Positions 1-8,957 of a stretch of 64,000 bases of DNA are shown in pieces. The DNA is taken from contig NZ_CP096203.1 in NCBI RefSeq assembly GCF_023195755.1, positions 496,001 through 560,000 on the forward strand, read 5' to 3'. Under the pieces are notes generated by a model. It saw only the letters and a list, made by a program, of their open reading frames with translations. It searched no databases and had not been told where the DNA came from. The number at the start of each line of letters is the position of its first letter. Positions within the stretch are counted from its first letter, which is position 1. This stretch comes from Chryseobacterium nepalense. GTDB lineage: Bacteria; Bacteroidota; Bacteroidia; Flavobacteriales; Weeksellaceae. Made by a program: the position numbers and the translations under genes.

Positions 1-1732
1 GAAAATCAATAAGAATTTCAATTTTAAATCAAGTGTAAATGGTAAGTTAGCTTACTGGGGAAATCAGGCATTTACTCCTAAATCTTACTTAAGCTCTGCT
101 AATTCAAATTCTACAAACAGTTTATTCCGGGAGATTCAGAAAAAGTTTGAATGGAATACCGAAAATACCCTTACATACCAAAACAGATTTGGCTTACATA
201 ACTTAAATGTGTTATTGGGGCAAGGATATTATGAATATAACATTTCTTACGGACAAAATACAACATATAAAAATCTTCCAACAAATGACTGGCAGGAAGC
301 ATCTTTCAATTTTGATATTGCGCCAACCGATAAAACATCAAATGCCTGGGACGGAAAGCAGACACACAAGGCTTCTTATTTTGCTAGGGTAGTTTATGAC
401 TATGATAACAGATATCTTTTCACAGGAACTGTTCGTAGAGACGGATCATCAAAATTCGGAAGAAATAATCACTGGGGAACATTCCCTGCAATGTCCTTGG
501 GATGGAATGTATCTAATGAAAGTTTCTGGCCGCAAAATAATGTATTAAACAGCCTGAAACTAAGAGGTGGATATGGTGTATTAGGAAATGATGCTATTTC
601 TGATTTCCAATTTGCAAACTTCCTGGTTGCGGGAAGTAATTATACTTTTGGTGATAATATTATCCATATTGGTTATGCTCCAAGCACTCTGGAAAATCCG
701 GATTTGAAATGGGAAAGAACTTCTCAATTTAATATTGCTGCAGATCTTAAACTGTTTAGAAACTTCGACCTAAGTGTTGATGTTTACCGAAAAAAAAGCA
801 CAGATATCTTAAGGCAGGTTGAAGTTCCTGGTTATCTGGGATTAATAAATAATCCTTGGAGAAATATTGGGGATATGAACAACGATGGTATTGAAGTTAC
901 TTTGGGATATAAGAAAAACTGGGGCGATTTCGGAATTTCTGCAAATGGTAATTTCTCTTATCTAAAGAATGAGATTACAAGGCTTGAAGGAGGAAAAGAG
1001 TATGTTAATTTTGCTTCATTCCAAACTCTAGGAACTGTTTCAAGATTAGAGGTAGGTCAGTCTTACGGTTCTTTCTATGGATATCAGAATTTAGGAATAT
1101 TCCAGAATCAGGCAGAAATTGATGCTTATACAAACTCAAACGGAGGATTAATTCAGGCTAATGCAAAACCTGGAGATTTTAAGAGATTAGACGCCAACGG
1201 AGATGGTAAAATAGATGAGAATGATTATGTAAATCTCGGAAATTCTGTACCAAAATATACTTTTGGGTTTACTTTAAATATGAATTACAAAAACTTTGAC
1301 CTTATGGTATTTGCACAGGGACAGGCAGGAAATAAAATTTTTCAGGGTTTAAGAAGGCTTGATATTCCTGAAGCTAATTATCAAACAGCAATTCTTGATC
1401 GTTGGACGGGTGAAGGTACATCCAATACAATTGCAAGACTTACAAAAGATGATCCTAACCAAAATTATACAAGAATGTCTGATTATTATCTTCAAAAAGG
1501 AGATTATCTTCGTTTAAAATTAGTTCAGATAGGATATACACTTTCTAAAGATGCCGCAAAAACTATTGGTGCTTCTAAAATACGATTTTATGTAACAGCA
1601 GAAAACTTAGTGACATTTACAAAATATACAGGTTACGATCCTGAAATTGCAGGAGGAGATACATTTGGTATTGACAGAGCTTATTATCCACAGGCCAGAA
1701 CGTTTCTTTTTGGTGCTAATGTTCAATTTTAA
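1..1732 (+). CDS. SusC/RagA-type TonB-dependent outer-membrane transporter (5' end missing)
   Basis: This is the C-terminal part of a SusC-like glycan importer. The frame is open from base 2 and no start is visible, so the signal peptide, carboxypeptidase-like domain and plug lie outside the window. The protein shows long aromatic-rich beta-barrel strands, an inserted DANGDGKIDENDY calcium-type loop typical of SusC proteins, and the family ending with an aromatic residue (FGANVQF). SusC proteins import oligosaccharides across the outer membrane with TonB energy, capped by their SusD partner. The SusD gene starts 10 bp downstream, followed by a binding lipoprotein and four glycoside hydrolases, so the substrate is probably a beta-glucan oligosaccharide. 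Family assignment is secure; substrate is inferred from the neighbours. Confidence 0.93.
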   Translation, partial: KINKNFNFKSSVNGKLAYWGNQAFTPKSYLSSANSNSTNSLFREIQKKFEWNTENTLTYQNRFGLHNLNVLLGQGYYEYNISYGQNTTYKNLPTNDWQEASFNFDIAPTDKTSNAWDGKQTHKASYFARVVYDYDNRYLFTGTVRRDGSSKFGRNNHWGTFPAMSLGWNVSNESFWPQNNVLNSLKLRGGYGVLGNDAISDFQFANFLVAGSNYTFGDNIIHIGYAPSTLENPDLKWERTSQFNIAADLKLFRNFDLSVDVYRKKSTDILRQVEVPGYLGLINNPWRNIGDMNNDGIEVTLGYKKNWGDFGISANGNFSYLKNEITRLEGGKEYVNFASFQTLGTVSRLEVGQSYGSFYGYQNLGIFQNQAEIDAYTNSNGGLIQANAKPGDFKRLDANGDGKIDENDYVNLGNSVPKYTFGFTLNMNYKNFDLMVFAQGQAGNKIFQGLRRLDIPEANYQTAILDRWTGEGTSNTIARLTKDDPNQNYTRMSDYYLQKGDYLRLKLVQIGYTLSKDAAKTIGASKIRFYVTAENLVTFTKYTGYDPEIAGGDTFGIDRAYYPQARTFLFGANVQF

Positions 1733-1742
1733 TTAAAGAAAA

Positions 1743-3290
1743 ATGAAAAATAAAAGATTTATATATAAAAGTGTTTCTGTATTAATGCTTGCAGGAATTG
1801 GCTTAGGATCAATTTCTTGTAATAATAGTAATCTTGAAGATGTTCAGAATACTGGAACTTTTGATTCAAGCAACTATTTTCAGAACGAAGAACAATCATA
1901 TTCCGGACTTATAGCTACTTACGATATGCTAAGAAAATATTCCGGCGGATTCGAGAATATGGTAACATTTTTTAATGGAGCTTCGGACGATTTCTACTCA
2001 GGAGGAGGAAACTCTTCAGATGGTGCAGGTATTCAGGGGTTTTCAAATTATTCTATAAATCCGGTTATAATGCCGGCAAGTTACTGGAAAGATTATTATC
2101 AGGGAATTGCAAAAGCAAATTTATTGTTAGATAGAATTCCTAATGCCAATATGAATGATCAGACAAGAAAAAGATTCATTGCTGAAGCAAAAGTTTTAAG
2201 ATCATTATATTATTTTGAATTGCTAAGGATGTTCAAAAATATCCCATTGGTGCTAAAACCTATTTTGGTAACAGACGATTACTACAATATTCCTCAAGCT
2301 AAACCGGAAGATGTCTATAGCCAGATAGAAGGAGATATTATCTCTGCTATCAACGATCTTCCAATGACTATTCCGGCATCCAATAAAGCCGAGTTAGGAA
2401 GAATTACACAAGGCTCTGCTCGTGCTATTTTAGGAAAAATTTATCTTTATGATAAAAAATATACACAGGCTGCTGCAGAATTTGCACAGGTAAACGGAAC
2501 TCCTGGAGGCACAAGCCAATATGGATATAAATTGGTGACAAATTTTGCAGATCTGTGGGCTGTTGATAATAAATTTACTTCAGAATCCATTTTGGAAGTA
2601 ATGCATACAAATGGAAGTAATGCAGATTGGGGATTCTGGGGTTCAGGGAAAGATGAAGGGAACTCTGTAAATCAAATGGTAGGAATTATCTCTTACGGCA
2701 AAGTTGATACTTCCCCAGTTGTAAATACTGCTCCAAACATCCATAAGGGTTGGGGGTTCAATCCAGCAACTGACAATTTATTTGCATTTATGCAGGGAGA
2801 TCCACGTTTGGATGCCACAATTTTTAATGCTAAAGCTTTAGTTCAGCAAAATAAAATTACCTATTCTCCAGGATTTAGGGATACTGGATATTTCCTAAAT
2901 AAATATTTACCAAGAACACAGGATGAGACCACCCTGCCAGGAGTTGTAGAATTAAATTTCCGCCAAAACTATATTGCCATAAGACTTGCGGATACCTACT
3001 TAATGGAGGCTGAAGCACTAGGGGGTTCTGGAGCAAGGGCACAGGCTTTATTAGATGCGGTAAGAGCAAGAGTCGGGCTATCTTCAGTTCCTGTTTCGAT
3101 GCAGGCGATTAAAGACGAAAGAAGAAGAGAACTTGCCGGAGAAGGACACAGATGGTTCGATTTAGTTAGATGGGGAGATGCTCCGGCAATTTTAGGATCA
3201 AGAGGATTCACGGCCGGTAAGAATGAAATTCTTCCGATTCCTTTCAATGAACTTACAAATACCGCTTTAAAACAAAACCCTGGTTATTAA
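1743..3290 (+). CDS. SusD/RagB family surface glycan-binding lipoprotein
   Basis: A 515-residue SusD-like lipoprotein. The N-terminus is a lipoprotein signal ending SIS-Cys26. The body has the TPR-like helical features of SusD, such as RSLYYFELLRMFKNIPLV and, near the C-terminus, ERRRELAGEGHRWFDLVRWGDA and LPIPFNEL, which are hallmark RagB/SusD segments. It would sit on the cell surface as the lid of the upstream SusC transporter and bind oligosaccharide. It begins 10 bp after susC and is followed 15 bp later by a second surface lipoprotein, so the three are probably co-transcribed. Function is confident at family level; the ligand is inferred. Confidence 0.95.
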   Translation: MKNKRFIYKSVSVLMLAGIGLGSISCNNSNLEDVQNTGTFDSSNYFQNEEQSYSGLIATYDMLRKYSGGFENMVTFFNGASDDFYSGGGNSSDGAGIQGFSNYSINPVIMPASYWKDYYQGIAKANLLLDRIPNANMNDQTRKRFIAEAKVLRSLYYFELLRMFKNIPLVLKPILVTDDYYNIPQAKPEDVYSQIEGDIISAINDLPMTIPASNKAELGRITQGSARAILGKIYLYDKKYTQAAAEFAQVNGTPGGTSQYGYKLVTNFADLWAVDNKFTSESILEVMHTNGSNADWGFWGSGKDEGNSVNQMVGIISYGKVDTSPVVNTAPNIHKGWGFNPATDNLFAFMQGDPRLDATIFNAKALVQQNKITYSPGFRDTGYFLNKYLPRTQDETTLPGVVELNFRQNYIAIRLADTYLMEAEALGGSGARAQALLDAVRARVGLSSVPVSMQAIKDERRRELAGEGHRWFDLVRWGDAPAILGSRGFTAGKNEILPIPFNELTNTALKQNPGY

Positions 3291-3305
3291 TTAAAAAATC
3301 AAAAT

Positions 3306-4160
3306 ATGATAACTAAATATATCAATAAAAGCCTGTTATTAACTTCCTCAGTTTTTTTCCTTGCAAGCTGTACCCCAGATATGGTAGATGGTGATGGAAA
3401 TGGTATTACGCAAGAAGCTGTAGATGCCTCGTTTAAAGTTGCTAAAACCTCAGAAAATCATTATTTATTAAAAAGAAATTACAACAATTATCTAAACTCC
3501 AAATGGAATATAGATGATGACGGTTATAATAACGGGAAAAGTGAAGAAAATATTTTCCTTCCTGACGCAGGAACATATGTTATTCAACATCAGGCTATAG
3601 GAATAGGCGGAATTGTTGGAGGAACTGCAAGCGAAACTGTTGTAGTCCCTACATCAGACCCTATTTCTGGAAATATGATTCAGGGCGGCAGGTTTGATAC
3701 ACCGGAGGAAATCGCAAAATGGAACATCCATAAAATAAGTGCATCGGGAGCTCAATGGGTTTTTGCAAACGGTAAAGCTACCATTGTTGCGTCCGGAAGT
3801 AATCAACAGGCAATTTATCAGGCTGTGAATGTTGTTGCAGGGCAAAAATATTCTATTGACATGGTGGCTTCATCAGATACAGCTTTAGTCAATACCTGGT
3901 TTGAAGTATATGTTTTAAATAGTATTCCGGCGACAGGGCAGGATGTTGGGGGAACTGTATACCGAAATATTAATACTTGGGATGGTTGTGGAACAAGTCA
4001 GTTCAAAGGGAAAGTTTCGTCGGTAGGCTGTAACAATTCTAAAAACGGAGGTGTCTACACTGCTACAACAACAGGAACCGTGTATTTGGTAATTAAGTGC
4101 GGCGGAGGAACTGTTAATAGTTTAAGCATTGATAAAGTAGAATTCCGAAGAACACAATAA
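3306..4160 (+). CDS. Surface glycan-binding lipoprotein (SusE/F-position, CBM-like)
   Basis: A 284-residue lipoprotein with signal peptide ending LAS-Cys22, followed by an acidic stretch (TPDMVDGDG) that resembles a Bacteroidota surface-export signal. Residues about 30-110 look like an Ig/PKD-like spacer. Residues about 125-284 look like a beta-sandwich of the CBM4/9 type (GGRFDTPEEIAKWN, then GTVYLVIKCGGG and SIDKVEFRR). Its position directly after SusD matches that of surface glycan-binding proteins, which hold polysaccharide at the cell surface for the endo-enzyme. No catalytic motif is visible. The fold is suggested by sequence pattern only. Confidence 0.75.
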   Translation: MITKYINKSLLLTSSVFFLASCTPDMVDGDGNGITQEAVDASFKVAKTSENHYLLKRNYNNYLNSKWNIDDDGYNNGKSEENIFLPDAGTYVIQHQAIGIGGIVGGTASETVVVPTSDPISGNMIQGGRFDTPEEIAKWNIHKISASGAQWVFANGKATIVASGSNQQAIYQAVNVVAGQKYSIDMVASSDTALVNTWFEVYVLNSIPATGQDVGGTVYRNINTWDGCGTSQFKGKVSSVGCNNSKNGGVYTATTTGTVYLVIKCGGGTVNSLSIDKVEFRRTQ

Positions 4161-4179
4161 ACTTTTCCAAAAATTTGAT

Positions 4180-5649
4180 ATGAACTCACAATATTCATAT
4201 AGTTTCTTATTCAGAAGTGCTGCACTTTGCGGTGTAGCGCTTCTTTCTTTTTTAAACTGTAGCAGCACATCTTCGGATCTGGCAAATAATAATGATAACT
4301 CCGGGAACAACGGAGGGGGAGGTGCCACGGGAGATCCTGTACAGGTATGGCTTACCAAAGGAGACCAGTCTGTAAAATTACAACAACAGAGTACCGCCTA
4401 CTTTTCAGGAAATCAAAACTCGGGAACAACCATTGAAGTTGATGCTTCACAGGTATTCCAGACGGTTGATGGTTTTGGGTACACCTTAACCGGGGGAAGT
4501 GTGCAGGTGATCAATCAGCTGAATGCTGCTAAAAAGCAGGAGCTTCTAAACGATTTATTCAGCAGCTCGGGAATCGGAATCAGCTATTTAAGAATCAGCA
4601 TCGGCGCTTCAGACCTTAACAGTGAAGTTTTTTCCTATGATGATATGCCGACAGGACAGACAGATCCTACATTGGCACAGTTTAGCCTTACAAAAGACCA
4701 GGCAGTTATTCAGATGTTAAAAGACATTCTGGTAATTAATCCGAATATTAAAATATTGGCTACTCCATGGTCGCCACCGGTTTGGATGAAAGATAACGGA
4801 AACAGCATGGGAGGAAGTTTAAAACCTGAATTTTATGGGGTGTATGCACAATATTTCGTGAAATATATTCAGGCAATGCAGGCACAGGGAATTAGGATTG
4901 ATGCCATAACGCCTCAGAATGAACCTCTACACCCGGGTAATAATCCCAGCATGTACATGAGTGCGGGAGATCAGGCAACTTTCATTAAAAACAATTTGGG
5001 CCCGGCATTCCAGGCTGCAAATATTACAACAAAGATCATTGCTTACGATCACAACTGTGATAATCCGGCTTATCCTTTATCCATATTGAATGATGCTGCA
5101 GCAAATCCTTATGTAGATGGATCTGCATTTCATTTATATGCCGGAGATATTTCAGCATTGGGAACCGTTCACAATTTATTTCCTAATAAAAATGTCTATT
5201 TTACAGAACAGTGGACAAGCTCCACAGGAAATTTCGGCGGAGATTTGGATTGGCACACAAAAAACATTATTATTGGATCTATGAGAAACTGGAGCAGGAC
5301 AGCTTTGGAATGGAATGTAGCCAATGATGCATCATTCGGGCCTCATACACCGGGTGGTTGTACGCAGTGTAAAGGTGCGGTTACCATTACCGGATCTGCA
5401 GCGTATGATAAAAATGTTGCCTATTATATTATTGCTCACGCCTCGAAATTTGTTCCTGCAAATTCTCAGAGAATTGAATCTACACAAGGGGATAACCTCT
5501 CAACCGTAGCTTTCAAAACTCCGGCAGGAAAAACGGTTTTAATTGTTCAGAACCGCAATTCAACGGATAAAGCATTTAATATTAAATATAATCAGAAAAC
5601 GGCCCCTGTTACCATTTCAGGAAGCTCAACGGCGACCTATATTTTTTAA
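4180..5649 (+). CDS. GH30 family glycosidase, lipoprotein (probable endo-beta-1,6-glucanase)
   Basis: A 489-residue family 30 glycoside hydrolase. The signal peptide has a lipobox at SFLN-Cys27, then an Asn/Gly-rich flexible linker (about residues 31-50), consistent with a surface-anchored enzyme. The catalytic domain shows ATPWSPPVWMK, the acid/base Glu248 in TPQNEP and the nucleophile Glu343 in FTEQW, followed by the C-terminal beta-domain. GH30 enzymes next to SusC/SusD pairs in Bacteroidota include endo-beta-1,6-glucanases acting on fungal or algal glucans; glucosylceramidase and other beta-glycosidase activities also occur in the family. The following GH3 and GH16 genes support a beta-glucan role. 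It is one of two GH30 genes in the locus. Confidence 0.9.
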   Translation: MNSQYSYSFLFRSAALCGVALLSFLNCSSTSSDLANNNDNSGNNGGGGATGDPVQVWLTKGDQSVKLQQQSTAYFSGNQNSGTTIEVDASQVFQTVDGFGYTLTGGSVQVINQLNAAKKQELLNDLFSSSGIGISYLRISIGASDLNSEVFSYDDMPTGQTDPTLAQFSLTKDQAVIQMLKDILVINPNIKILATPWSPPVWMKDNGNSMGGSLKPEFYGVYAQYFVKYIQAMQAQGIRIDAITPQNEPLHPGNNPSMYMSAGDQATFIKNNLGPAFQAANITTKIIAYDHNCDNPAYPLSILNDAAANPYVDGSAFHLYAGDISALGTVHNLFPNKNVYFTEQWTSSTGNFGGDLDWHTKNIIIGSMRNWSRTALEWNVANDASFGPHTPGGCTQCKGAVTITGSAAYDKNVAYYIIAHASKFVPANSQRIESTQGDNLSTVAFKTPAGKTVLIVQNRNSTDKAFNIKYNQKTAPVTISGSSTATYIF

Positions 5650-5790
5650 GTTTAATATGATTATCTGAAATTATTTGTAAAGAATAAAAAATTTGTGTCT
5701 TTATTAAGTAGAAAAAGCATTTAGTTTAAAAATCTTTGCGGGTTGCGTTAAAACAAACAGCAAAAAACAGATAGTCAAAAATAATTATAA

Positions 5791-8013
5791 ATGAAAAGAG
5801 TTTATTTCTTATTGGCAATTACAGCCTTTGGAATGAATGCATTCGGGCAAAAGACCATTGATCAGAAAGTTTCTGAACTGTTATCTAAAATGACGTTGGA
5901 AGAAAAAGTAGGCCAATTGGTTCAGTACAGTGGTTTTGAATACGCAACGGGGCCTCAGAATTCCAATTCTGCAAGTGTTTTAAACGAAATAAAACAAGGT
6001 AAAGTCGGTTCTATGCTCAATGTAGCCGGAGCCGGTGAAACCAGGAAGTTTCAGGCATTAGCTTTACAGTCAAGGTTAAAAATTCCTTTATTGTTCGGGC
6101 AGGATGTTATTCATGGGTACAGAACAACGTTTCCGGTAAATTTAGGTCAGGCAGCAAGCTGGGATTTAGCATTAATTGAAAAATCAGAAAGAATTGCAGC
6201 AACGGAAGCTTCCGCATACGGAATTCACTGGACTTTTGCACCCATGGTAGACATTGCCAGAGATCCGAGATGGGGAAGGGTGATGGAAGGTTCCGGAGAA
6301 GATACCTATTTGGGAACGCAGATCGGCTTGGCAAGAATCCATGGTTTTCAGGGAAAAGGTCTTGGAAATCTTGATGCCATCATGGCCTGTGCGAAACATT
6401 TTGCGGCTTACGGAGCAGCAGTAGGCGGAAGAGATTATAATTCGGTAGATATGAGCTTGAGACAGCTGAATGAAACGTATTTACCTCCTTTCAAGGCTGC
6501 AGCAGAAGCCGGGGTTGCCACATTTATGAACTCTTTTAATGATATTAACGGAATTCCTGCTACAGCCAACAAATATATTTTAAGAGATTTATTAAAAGGA
6601 TCGTGGAATTTTAAAGGTTTTGTTGTATCAGATTGGGGAAGTATCGGAGAAATGGTTCCTCACGGTTACGCTAAAGACAATAAAGAAGCTGCGGAAAAAG
6701 CTATTCTTGCAGGAAGCGATATGGATATGGAAAGCCGTGCTTACATGGCGGAACTTCCAAAACTGGTTCAGGAAGGAAAAGTGGATCCAAAGTTTATTGA
6801 TGATGCTGCGAGAAGGATTTTGGTTAAAAAATTCGAGATGGGATTATTTGATGATCCTTACCGTTTCAGCGACGAAAAAAGACAAAAGGAGCAGACGAAT
6901 AATCAGGAAAACCGGAAATTCGGAAGAGAATTCGGTTCAAAAAGTATTGTCTTACTGAAAAATGAAAAAAATATTCTTCCGCTTTCAAGATCAACAAAAA
7001 CCATTGCTTTAATCGGGCCTTTCGGAAAAGAAACTTCCGCCAATCACGGATTCTGGTCGGTGGCATTTAAAGATGATAATCAAAGAATTGTAACGCAGTT
7101 TGACGGAATTAAAAATCAATTGGATAAAAATTCAACCTTATTATACGCAAAAGGCGCCAATGCTGATGATCAGGACCGATCAATGTTTGCAGAGGCAGTG
7201 GAAACTGCGAAAAAAGCGGACGTTGTCATTATGACATTAGGTGAAGGCCATGCGATGAGTGGTGAAGCAAAAAGCCGAAGCAATATTCATTTTTCAGGAG
7301 TTCAGGAAGAACTTTTAAAAGAAGTTGCCAAAACCGGGAAACCGATTGTCTTAATGATCAATGCAGGAAGACCTTTGGTGTTTGATTGGGCAGCAGACAA
7401 TATTCCGACAATCTTATACACCTTGTGGCTGGGTACGGAAGCCGGCAATTCTATTGCAGACGTACTTTTCGGAACAGTAAATCCAGGAGGAAAACTTCCA
7501 ATGACTTTCCCAAGAACAGAAGGACAGATTCCCGTGTATTATAATCATTATAACACCGGAAGACCTGCAAAAAACAATACCGACAGAAATTATGTTTCGG
7601 CATATATTGATCTGGATAATGATCCAAAATTTCCATTTGGTTATGGTTTAAGCTATACACAGTTTAAATATGCTGATATGAATTTAAGTTCTACGAACCT
7701 TAAAGGAAATCAGACTTTAAAAATCAGTGTCAACATCAGCAATAATGGGAGTTATGATGGCGAAGAAGTGGTTCAGCTGTATATCAGAGATCTGTTTGGA
7801 AAAGTGGTACGACCTGTAAAAGAGCTAAAAGGATTCCAGAAAGTTTTTATTAAAAAAGGAGAGACCAAAACCGTCAGTTTTAATTTGACTCCGGAAGATC
7901 TTAAATTCTATGATGATGAATTAAATTTTGACTGGGAAGGCGGCGAATTTGATATTATGGTAGGAACAAATTCACGGGATGTTCAGACGAAAAGAATTAA
8001 TTGGTTAAAATAA
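5791..8013 (+). CDS. bglX: GH3 family beta-glucosidase (BglX-like), periplasmic
   Basis: A 740-residue family 3 enzyme with a signal peptide (cleavage near FG-Gln20). It has the (beta/alpha)8 domain with GQDVIHGYRTTFP, the KH motif at Lys202-His203 and the nucleophile Asp281 in VVSDWGS, then the alpha/beta sandwich domain (GEGHAMSGEAKSRSNI) and a C-terminal fibronectin-III-like domain ending IMVGTNSRDVQT. Such enzymes release glucose from the non-reducing end of beta-linked oligosaccharides in the periplasm. This would finish the oligosaccharides imported through the SusC/D pair. A 141-bp spacer precedes it, containing a degenerate interspersed-repeat-like sequence. Length and motifs fit BglX-type enzymes well. 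Confidence 0.93.
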   Translation: MKRVYFLLAITAFGMNAFGQKTIDQKVSELLSKMTLEEKVGQLVQYSGFEYATGPQNSNSASVLNEIKQGKVGSMLNVAGAGETRKFQALALQSRLKIPLLFGQDVIHGYRTTFPVNLGQAASWDLALIEKSERIAATEASAYGIHWTFAPMVDIARDPRWGRVMEGSGEDTYLGTQIGLARIHGFQGKGLGNLDAIMACAKHFAAYGAAVGGRDYNSVDMSLRQLNETYLPPFKAAAEAGVATFMNSFNDINGIPATANKYILRDLLKGSWNFKGFVVSDWGSIGEMVPHGYAKDNKEAAEKAILAGSDMDMESRAYMAELPKLVQEGKVDPKFIDDAARRILVKKFEMGLFDDPYRFSDEKRQKEQTNNQENRKFGREFGSKSIVLLKNEKNILPLSRSTKTIALIGPFGKETSANHGFWSVAFKDDNQRIVTQFDGIKNQLDKNSTLLYAKGANADDQDRSMFAEAVETAKKADVVIMTLGEGHAMSGEAKSRSNIHFSGVQEELLKEVAKTGKPIVLMINAGRPLVFDWAADNIPTILYTLWLGTEAGNSIADVLFGTVNPGGKLPMTFPRTEGQIPVYYNHYNTGRPAKNNTDRNYVSAYIDLDNDPKFPFGYGLSYTQFKYADMNLSSTNLKGNQTLKISVNISNNGSYDGEEVVQLYIRDLFGKVVRPVKELKGFQKVFIKKGETKTVSFNLTPEDLKFYDDELNFDWEGGEFDIMVGTNSRDVQTKRINWLK

Positions 8014-8031
8014 TACTATAGTTTACTTACT

Positions 8032-8055
8032 AAGAGCGGGATAAAACCCGCTTTT
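8032..8055 (+). terminator. Hairpin with T-run between the GH3 and GH16 genes
   Basis: The stem AGCGGG (8035-8040) pairs with CCCGCT (8047-8052), and the stem extends by weaker pairs into a T4 run. It lies inside the glucan locus, so it probably lowers read-through into the GH16 and second GH30 genes rather than ending the unit fully. Confidence 0.6.
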
Positions 8056-8092
8056 GGCGGTATAAAACTGAATGTTTTAACAAAATCATGCT

Positions 8093-8899
8093 ATGAAAAT
8101 TACGTTTCAATATATATTTAATTTCATTATCGGGGGAACGCTCGCTTTTACTATGGTAAATTGCACGGCTAACAAATATCCCGGTAAAAAGCTGGTCTGG
8201 TCGGATGAGTTTAATTATAAAGGTCTGCCGGATTCCACCAAGTGGAATTATGATGTTGGCGGACATGGTTTCGGAAACGAGGAATCTCAGTTTTATACCA
8301 AAAACCGACTGGAAAATGCAAGGGTAGAAAAAGGAAATCTCATCATTGAAGCTAAAAAAGAAAATTGGGAAGAAAGCAAATATACTTCTGCAAGACTTCT
8401 TACAAAAGGAAAGTTCTCATTTGAATACGGAACCGTTGAAGTAAGAGCCAAACTTCCGAAAGGCCGCGGCACATGGCCAGCGATCTGGATGATGAGTGAA
8501 AAAATGAAAACCTGGCCGGACGATGGTGAGCTGGATATTATGGAGCATGTAGGTTATAATCAGGGATTTATCCATGCATCGGCACACACCAAAAATTACA
8601 ATCATAAGATCAATACTCAGAAAACCGATACGATCTTTGTAAAAGATGTCAGCGAAAAATTTCATGTCTATAAAGCAAACTGGACCCCGGAAAAAATTGA
8701 AGTGTACGTAGATGATAAAAAGTTTTTCACCTACGAAAACAAAGAAAAAACTTACGGCGCATGGCCTTTTGACCAACCTTACTTCCTGATTCTGAATGTT
8801 GCGGTAGGAGGATTTTGGGGTGGATTAAAAGGTATTGATGATACCGTTTTCCCTCAAAAATTTGAAATCGATTACGTAAGGGTATATCAGGATAAATAG
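8093..8899 (+). CDS. GH16 family endo-beta-1,3-glucanase (laminarinase-type), lipoprotein
   Basis: A 268-residue family 16 enzyme. The N-terminus has a lipoprotein signal with Cys24 in TMVNC. The catalytic signature is GELDIMEHVG, giving nucleophile Glu146, Asp148 and acid/base Glu151. This spacing (ExDxxE) is that of the laminarinase and beta-1,3(4)-glucanase branch rather than the lichenase branch. WPAIWMM before it and FEIDYVRVYQ at the C-terminus are also typical. It would cut internal beta-1,3 links of laminarin-like glucans and complements the GH30 and GH3 enzymes. Single catalytic domain, no binding module. Confidence 0.93.
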   Translation: MKITFQYIFNFIIGGTLAFTMVNCTANKYPGKKLVWSDEFNYKGLPDSTKWNYDVGGHGFGNEESQFYTKNRLENARVEKGNLIIEAKKENWEESKYTSARLLTKGKFSFEYGTVEVRAKLPKGRGTWPAIWMMSEKMKTWPDDGELDIMEHVGYNQGFIHASAHTKNYNHKINTQKTDTIFVKDVSEKFHVYKANWTPEKIEVYVDDKKFFTYENKEKTYGAWPFDQPYFLILNVAVGGFWGGLKGIDDTVFPQKFEIDYVRVYQDK

Positions 8900-8957
8900 A
8901 TTCTTCAGTGAAAAGATTTCTCAGAATTTAAACGAATAGATAAAGAAGAAGAAATAA